DNA of 21,821 bases from Zygnema cylindricum. Taxonomy: Eukaryota > Streptophyta > Zygnematophyceae > Zygnematales > Zygnemataceae. Below, piece after piece: positions 20,101-21,821 of this stretch. Within the stretch, counting starts at the first letter, position 1. Each line of letters opens with the position of its first letter. The notes below the pieces were generated by a model. The model was not told the origin of the DNA. It made no database searches and saw only the letters and a list, made by a program, of their open reading frames with translations. The stretch covers positions 232,915-254,735 of the forward strand of contig JBBHKE010001647.1 of the NCBI GenBank assembly GCA_037447655.1, in the 5' to 3' direction. The translations under genes were made by a program, and so were the position numbers.

Positions 20101-21647
20101 ATTTTGTCGCGGAGTTGGTTATTGCATTAGATTGTTTTTAGCTATGGCCGAGAGAAGAAAGTGACGAAGACGAGGACGATGAGGGGGAGGAGGGAGAGGA
20201 GGAGGAGGGAGAGGGGAAGGACGTTATGGGGTCAAAATACTTTTTGAGGTCAGGTGTCAGTTGGAGGAGGAGTGGAGGGAGTGATGGTAGTAATTCGGAA
20301 GTTACGAGTGTTAGTGATAGTAGTAGTGGTCCTCTACCACGGTCTCCTGTAAGTTTTCTTTTTCTTTTTTTTTCTTCTTTTTTTCAGGAATTTTGGTTTT
20401 TTCTTTTTTTCCTTATTTCTTTTTTTTTTGGCTTGTAAAAATGTTTTTTTTATGTTGTTTCGGAACTGGAGAAGAGAGGAGGAGATCGAAAGGGAGAGGA
20501 GAAGAAAGAATGTTAAAATGAGTGTTATAACTGATGTGAAAATTAGTGTTTGATTTAATGTTGTAATTTACGTTGAAATTGATGTTAAAATTTATATTAA
20601 AAGTGATGTTACATTTTGATTTTAAATGTGATCTTAAAATTGAATTTGATGTTAAATTTGATCGTGGATTTGATTTTAAAATTGATGATAACCTTGATGC
20701 TATAATTGATCCTAAATTTATTTAATGTTCTTGATGTTAAAAGTGACTTTAAAGTATGTTAAAGTTCATGATAACAACGAGGTAATTGATTTCATTGATG
20801 CTAAAATTGATGTTAAAATTGATCTAAATGTGATATAAACTTTGATGTTATATAGATGTTGAAGTCGATGTTAAATTTGATGTTAAAGTTGATGTTAAAT
20901 TTTCTGCTAAATTTGATATTAAATTTGATATTCTAATTGATCTTAAAATTTGATGTTAATATTGATTGATGTTAAATTTGATGTTGTTAGAATTGATCTT
21001 GAGTTTAAGCATTGATATTATATGTTAATTGATCATTCGATTCCAAACTTGAGGCTAAAATTGATTGATGTTAAATTTGATGCTAAATTTGATACTAGAA
21101 ATTATCTTTTATTCTGTCATAAAATTAGTGTTATTACTGTAATAAAATATATAAAATTGATGACAATGATGTCAAATTTTGTGTTTTAATAAATTGATCA
21201 TAAAATCGACGTTGTTGATGTTAAAACTGATGTTACATTTGATGTTACGATTGATGTGAAAGTTGATCTTAAAATTGATGTTAACATTAATCTAAATTGA
21301 TGTGGATTCTTTTCTTTTCTTTTCTATTTTTTTTGGCATTATGAGTATTGCAGAAAATGGGCATCGGAAACACCTTTACCTTTCAGCCAGTGAGTGGAAC
21401 CCTTGGAAAAGAGTCTGGCGAGAGGGAGAGGGAGAGAGAAGGAGAGAGGGATAGGGAGGAGGGAGAGGGAGAAGGAGGAGCTTCGAAAGTGCGACCCTTA
21501 GTGAGAATGACTTCAGGGAGTTTGGCGGTTTTGGCGGCATCAGGGAGACAGTCTTCAGGAAAATGGGATCCTGTGGTATTTTTCTTTACAAAACCTTCGG
21601 AATCAAAGTCAACAAAAAAGTTGTCAGTGATGTTGTCAGCAATGTGA
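11162..21647 (+). CDS. PHGAP: PH-domain RhoGAP (REN1/PHGAP family), multi-exon, GAP domain incomplete
   Basis: Exons seen: 11162-11198, 11354-11430, 12412-12470, 13477-13573, 14388-14547, 15318-15437, 18273-18360, 20142-20348 and 21354-21647. The first five splice in a single consistent frame into a full PH domain (YKSG, GWKSWKRRWFLLTRTSLVFF, DKKQLSLRFPDGRAFTLK, ELDEWKDAL). RhoGAP pieces follow (LLALEDIDGSPSFLEKAIQF; ESFPEPNRRLL), then an acidic tail. Family members stimulate GTP hydrolysis by ROP GTPases at the plasma membrane and so restrict ROP activity domains in polar growth. The segment with the catalytic arginine (GILRQ) and the GAP C-terminus are not found. Exons 15318-15437 and 18273-18360 join in frame, but 18273-18360 to 20142-20348 does not (phase 2 to 0). 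The C-terminal coiled coil of flowering-plant members is also absent. It may be a pseudogene, a truncated paralogue or a rearranged allele. Family assignment is firm; integrity is doubtful. Confidence 0.8.
11354..11430 (+). CDS. PHGAP: PH-RhoGAP exon: core PH strands
   Basis: After acceptor TGCAG (11349-11353) it reads G-LGWKSWKRRWFLLTRTSLV-FFKTEP and ends at donor CCG|GTAAGT. GW.SWK.RWF.LTR.SLVFF is the most distinctive block of the REN1/PHGAP PH domain. The basic residues WKKR/WKRR are of the kind that bind phosphoinositides in PH domains. It starts in phase 1, matching the preceding exon, and ends in phase 0. Confidence 0.92.
11575..12260. repeat. intronic repeat with ATATCG words and internal tandem duplications
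   Basis: Rich in ATATCG / CGATAT. It contains two ~105-bp tandem units (cores ATCGAGTTTACTGATAAGT at ~11658 and ATCGAGTTTACTGATAAATG at ~11763) and two ~90-bp units (AGTTTGAAGAGTAGGCAAAT at ~12028 and GTTTGAAGAGTTCGGAAAT at ~12108). Both outer parts carry CGATATGTCG or ATATGTCG-like words in partly inverted orientation, which suggests an old nonautonomous transposon. Class unknown. Confidence 0.5.
12412..12470 (+). CDS. PHGAP: PH-RhoGAP exon: PH middle strands
   Basis: Encodes KGNIDGSLVLGEIALNNAG plus two bases. It corresponds to the family segment QKGSE.NLTLGGIDLNNSG. Acceptor GAGCAG ends at 12411; using the GAG three bases upstream would add one Gln in frame, exactly as in relatives (QKG). 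The donor is AC|GTAAGA. It starts in phase 0 and ends in phase 2. Confidence 0.88.
12551..13040. other. intron interior, nothing recognised
   Basis: A+T-rich intron sequence between PH exons. An open frame at 12551-12745 is hydrophobic, but it has no family resemblance and no splice context. Confidence 0.5.
13041..13190 (+). repeat. three-unit intronic tandem repeat
   Basis: CATTATTGA(A/G)(G/A)T(T/C)GAAA words start near 13043, 13081 and 13131. Units end TTTCAAATGTATA or TTTAAATGTACA. Unit length is 38-57 bp and variable. Confidence 0.6.
13477..13573 (+). CDS. PHGAP: PH-RhoGAP exon: PH strands 5-7
   Basis: Reads (T)KTVDGTDCRVHVRMDKKQ then LSLRFPDGRAFTLK. Family members read ..DKKLLTVLFPDGRDGRAFTLK. 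The acceptor GTGTGAG ends at 13476 and the donor is AAG|GTAAAA. It takes one base to complete the preceding codon and ends in phase 0, so the frame is unbroken. It lacks the four-residue insertion DGRD seen in flowering-plant members. Confidence 0.9.
13942..14387 (+). repeat. tandem decayed copies of the intron/exon border of exon 14388-14547
   Basis: At least four copies of the exon start, each behind a pyrimidine tract and an AG: 13942 (ACTGAAGTTGCAGAAGAACT, then GATGAATGA with a stop in place of the TGG codon), 14051 (CTGAAATTGCAGAGGATC), 14134 (GCAGAAATTGCAGAAGAAC) and 14205 (GCGGAAGTTGCAGAACTC...GATGCTTTAAAACAAGC). A fifth partial copy starts near 14321. The real exon reads GCGGAAATTGCGGAAGAACT. 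Spacings are 109, 83, 71 and 183 bp. Repeat units also share CTTTTTGTGTTCTTTAC. Decayed copies carry stops or lose the frame. Confidence 0.85.
14388..14547 (+). CDS. PHGAP: PH-RhoGAP exon: PH C-terminal helix and linker
   Basis: Encodes AEIAEELDEWKDALKQAL, AAAPSPELIIGGDGFFQK and DGSDILSEFPSLDFSAY plus one base. ELDEWKDAL is the terminal PH helix with its invariant Trp, followed by the linker seen in relatives (ALAQAPNA..VIGQNGIF). Acceptor TTTACAG and donor G|GTGAGT are strong. It begins in phase 0 and ends in phase 1. It is preceded by decayed copies of its own start and followed by a copy of its own end. Confidence 0.92.
14521..14735 (+). repeat. duplicated exon end and 5' splice site, 136-bp offset
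   Basis: The last ~30 bp of the exon plus ~60 bp of intron recur 136 bp downstream. CTCGACTTCTCGGCATATG|GTGAGTTTACGAT ends at 14547, and CTCGACTTCTCGGCATACG|GTGAGTTTACGAT at 14683. Reading through the first donor meets a stop (TTT TGA) at 14565-14570, so only the first donor keeps the frame. Confidence 0.9.
14722..14865 (+). repeat. GAGTTTTAGTA-type minisatellite
   Basis: Units of about 11-16 bp (AGAGTTTTAGTT, GAGTTTTAGTAGAG, TTACTAGAGTTTT) in tandem, apparently derived from the TTATGAGAGTTTTGATT sequence at the end of the duplicated donor segment. Confidence 0.7.
15318..15437 (+). CDS. PHGAP: PH-RhoGAP exon: N-terminal RhoGAP segment, GC donor
   Basis: Acceptor GGGACAG ends at 15317. Joined to the preceding phase-1 base it reads GGSRRAARSLVVGRP, then ILLALEDIDGSPSFLEKAIQ-FIENH plus one base. 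Relatives read VVLGRPVLLALEDIDGAPSFLEKAL-RFIENHG. The downstream border ACG|GCAAGT lacks GT but fits the GC-AG donor consensus, giving phase 1. A weak GT lies 4 bp further (GGCAA|GTTTTC, phase 2). Without splicing the frame stops at 15479-15481. In the family, the next residues carry the catalytic GILRQ, which is not found downstream. Confidence 0.88.
15442..15889. other. intron interior with CT microsatellite
   Basis: ATT/ATC trinucleotide-rich sequence (15480-15545), then A+T-rich sequence, then a CT tract at 15745-15820. I looked for the GAP segment with the arginine finger in all forward frames and saw nothing resembling it. Confidence 0.55.
15890..15958 (+). pseudogene. orphan LRR exon 1
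   Basis: A 69-bp exon-like unit between acceptor TTTTTTCAG and donor GTGAGG. In its LRR frame (one base, then 22 codons, then two bases) it reads NLAGNLFRSFPGTIGM-LGKLSFL. This fits a 23-residue leucine-rich repeat (L..N.(L)..(F)P..I..L..L..L). It is a symmetric phase-2 exon, but the enclosing intron is phase 1. Spliced from the GC donor at 15437 it would be read out of frame and then meet TAG at the start of the second LRR exon. It is therefore probably a captured fragment. Confidence 0.65.
15965..16330. repeat. CT tract facing a GA-rich tract (strand switch)
   Basis: 15965-16100 is almost pure CT on the + strand. From 16108 to about 16330 the + strand is GA-rich (GGGAGAGA, GAGGAAGAG). The two halves could pair as an imperfect hairpin around AATATTGTG at 16101-16109. 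Confidence 0.75.
16430..16605. repeat. CT/C-rich tract with duplicated ACATTCTTCG segment
   Basis: CCTCCC-type pyrimidine sequence containing two copies of ACATTCTTCGTTTTTTCTCC (about 16463 and 16539), a ~76-bp duplication. It runs directly into the acceptor of the second LRR exon and supplies its polypyrimidine tract. Confidence 0.75.
16609..16677 (+). pseudogene. orphan LRR exon 2
   Basis: 69 bp between acceptor TTTTTTTCAG and donor GTAAGT. It reads DLSLNNLQSLPPNISI-IPKLSFL in the frame that continues from the first LRR exon (TT+A = Leu across the junction). Both exons end in (G/P)KLSFL and have the same length and phase, so they splice to each other perfectly as two consecutive LRRs. No further LRR exon was found in the window. 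The LxxLPxxI spacing resembles plant intracellular (PIRL-type) LRRs, but two repeats cannot identify the donor gene. Confidence 0.7.
16690..17330. other. gene-free intron stretch
   Basis: T-rich, then A+T-rich, with TTTTCTCTTTTGTT repeats at 16826-16900 and TATTATAT repeats at 17195-17265. No GAP or LRR coding seen. Confidence 0.5.
17335..17690. repeat. GA-to-CT inverted purine/pyrimidine tract
   Basis: GA-rich GGGAGAGGGAGAGG (17335-17382), the 7-bp turn ACCACCG, then CT-rich CCTCTCC sequence from 17390. The halves are near complementary, so a ~45-bp hairpin is possible. Downstream, 17520-17680 has two ~120-bp diverged copies of TCGTCTTATCGTACCC / TTGTCTTATCCTACCCC. Confidence 0.7.
17883..18010 (+). 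repeat. TTTAGGG-like degenerate tract in intron
   Basis: GTTTTTTAGGGTTTT words with irregular T runs, as at 876-960 and 9468-9760. Confidence 0.7.
18273..18360 (+). CDS. PHGAP: PH-RhoGAP exon: internal RhoGAP segment
   Basis: After acceptor TGTGACAG (18265-18272) it reads (D)VTKPNATVEAMRSAIHE then SFPEPNRRLLH plus AG. Relatives read RVNAMR.AI.ESFPEPNRRLLQR, a conserved GAP helix region containing (L/F)PEPNR. The donor is AG|GTATAA. It needs one base from a phase-1 exon, which fits the GC donor at 15437, so the two can join in frame while lacking roughly 60 residues of normal GAP sequence. It ends in phase 2. Unspliced, the frame stops at 18446-18448. Confidence 0.88.
18392..18425. repeat. 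(CTCCCT)n microsatellite
   Basis: About five CTCCCT hexamers just inside the intron after the exon ending at 18360. Confidence 0.9.
18430..18780. other. GC-richer intron block, possible decayed coding
   Basis: G+C content rises relative to the surrounding intron, with repeated GGATC, GATCTGGAT and GACGAT words and the sequence GAGCGCGCGCCGCGTCGTCC. All frames are interrupted. One frame near 18692-18750 contains RVVPLLAGG, which faintly recalls the family motif RPLLAGE, but too little else matches. The missing C-terminal GAP exon would be expected in this intron, so it may be a relic. Confidence 0.3.
18820..19600 (+). repeat. degenerate array with 5'-splice-site-like cores
   Basis: About twelve diverged units, typically 30-75 bp apart. 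The consensus is GGACCAATTGTTTC followed by a splice-donor-like core and T-rich sequence. Cores include TGGTTAGT, CTGTAAGT, CCAGTAAGT, CAGTGAGT, TGGTGAGT and TGATAAGT. Many units also have TCGGTCA(A)ATT or ATCGAAAATTT before the motif. It looks like repeated duplication of an exon end plus donor, followed by decay. Confidence 0.7.
19628..19712 (+). repeat. 18-bp minisatellite, TTTTTTTTACGGTTTGGT
   Basis: Four to five units of GGTTTGGTTTTTTTTACG. They degrade into CGGTTTTTTTTCC words up to about 19770. Apparent Phe/Gly/Leu open frames are artefacts. Confidence 0.9.
19780..20141. other. intron end before acidic exon
   Basis: A+T-rich with no exon recognised. It ends in TTAGATTGTTTTTAG, the acceptor used at 20140-20141. 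Confidence 0.5.
20142..20348 (+). CDS. PHGAP: PH-RhoGAP exon: acidic linker
   Basis: 69 codons, phase 0 at both ends. It opens LWPREESDEDEDDEGEEGEE, then more E/G residues, then GKDVMGSKYFLRSGVSWR and a serine-rich end (SVSDSSSGPLPRSP). Relatives have an acidic Ser/Glu/Asp-rich stretch just after the GAP domain (DSEESGSGTEEGSDDEEYD), so position and composition fit. The acceptor is GTTTTTAG and the donor CCT|GTAAGT. The E/G run is coded by GAGGGA-type microsatellite. The preceding known exon ends in phase 2, which does not match, so an exon is missing in between. Confidence 0.65.
20515..21300 (+). repeat. ~12-bp TTGATGTTAAAA intronic array
   Basis: Nearly 800 bp of degenerate TTGATGTTAAAA / TTTGATGTTAAA units (12 bp, with 6-bp slips and substitutions) fill the last intron. 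Units are most regular at about 20800-20910 and 21215-21290. It is not an open frame. Confidence 0.85.
21354..21647 (+). CDS. PHGAP: PH-RhoGAP terminal exon with stop
   Basis: After acceptor GTATTGCAG (ends 21353), in phase 0 as required by the previous exon, it reads KMGIGNTFTFQPVSGTLGK, an Arg/Glu run coded by GAGAGG repeats, GGASKVRPLVRMTSGSLAVL, then AASGRQSSGKWDPVVFFFTK and a basic Ser-rich end, stopping at TGA 21645-21647. It has no recognisable domain. The long coiled coil of flowering-plant members is not encoded. An internal donor-like CCA|GTGAGT at 21389-21390 could splice onward out of the window, in which case this is not the true end. Confidence 0.5.
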   Translation, partial: KMGIGNTFTFQPVSGTLGKESGEREREREGERDREEGEGEGGASKVRPLVRMTSGSLAVLAASGRQSSGKWDPVVFFFTKPSESKSTKKLSVMLSAM

Positions 21648-21696
21648 TGACAGCTAGTCATTTTTAAATTCGATTTTAACATGTACCCCTTGTGTT

Positions 21697-21702
21697 AATA
21701 AA
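21697..21702 (+). terminator. polyadenylation signal AATAAA
   Basis: AATAAA lies 50 bp after the stop codon, preceded by the U-rich and GU-containing sequence TTTTTAAATTCGATTTT...TTGTGTT. This is usual for plant 3' ends and supports the terminal exon model. Confidence 0.55.
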
Positions 21703-21796
21703 ACTATTCTTATAAGTGGTCAATAATGTGCTACGTTGCCAAACATAATTCAGAGTAGTTTAATACTTAATCCCTTTTAACATTAATAACTCACTT

Positions 21797-21821
21797 ACTC
21801 TAATAGCGATGAGCAATGTTA
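21797..21821. mobile_element. possible MITE family-1 end at window edge
   Basis: CTCTAATAGCGATGAGCAATGTTA resembles the right terminus of the family-1 MITE (CTCTAATAGCGATTCACGGTGTA) with several differences. No left terminus was found upstream at the expected distance, so it is a fragment at most. Confidence 0.3.

Noticed and set aside
1-21821. CRISPR arrays, bacterial operons, tRNA or rRNA genes
   Set aside because: No regular repeat-spacer pattern, no prokaryotic gene layout and no recognisable tRNA or rRNA sequence. The window is eukaryotic nuclear DNA.

Overview
The window is nuclear DNA from a plant, about two-thirds A+T. It has long T-rich introns with GT(GC)-AG borders, TTTAGGG-like tracts of the plant telomere type, short inverted-repeat transposons (MITEs) and many microsatellites. 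The only gene I recognise encodes a plant-specific PH-domain Rho GTPase-activating protein of the REN1/PHGAP family, which switches off ROP (plant Rho) GTPases at the plasma membrane. The exon sequences are clearly diverged from the flowering-plant proteins I know, which hints at a non-flowering plant or distant streptophyte. I cannot name the species.

Layout. Positions 1-8300 hold no convincing gene. They contain a diverged direct repeat (1265-3400), two families of foldback MITEs with TA target sites (4281-5340 and 6838-6980), GTAC-rich simple repeats, a tight cluster of TGACG/ACGT motifs (7393-7498) and a 15-bp minisatellite (8041-8125). A possible first coding exon lies at 8319-8361. Positions 8366-11160 are CT microsatellite, TTTAGGG-like tracts and a degenerate ~100-bp tandem array interrupted by a fourth MITE.

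The gene runs on the + strand from 11162 (or 8319) to a stop at 21645-21647, with AATAAA at 21697. Five exons (11162-11198, 11354-11430, 12412-12470, 13477-13573, 14388-14547) join in consistent phase to give a complete PH domain. The exon at 15318-15437 gives the N-terminal part of the RhoGAP domain, and 18273-18360 gives a later GAP segment. Exons 20142-20348 and 21354-21647 give an acidic, low-complexity tail.

Oddities. The GAP segment with the catalytic arginine (GILRQ in the family) and the C-terminal third of the GAP domain are not found in the introns where they should lie. In place of the arginine segment, the intron holds two 69-bp exon-like units encoding leucine-rich repeats, in a phase that does not fit the gene. 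Several introns carry tandem copies of exon edges: at least four decayed copies of the 3' splice site plus start of exon 14388-14547, one copy of its 5' splice site, and a long array with 5'-splice-site-like cores at 18820-19600. The gene is therefore either a decaying or rearranged copy, or a catalytically altered PH-GAP-like protein. Its introns seem to grow by duplicating exon borders.
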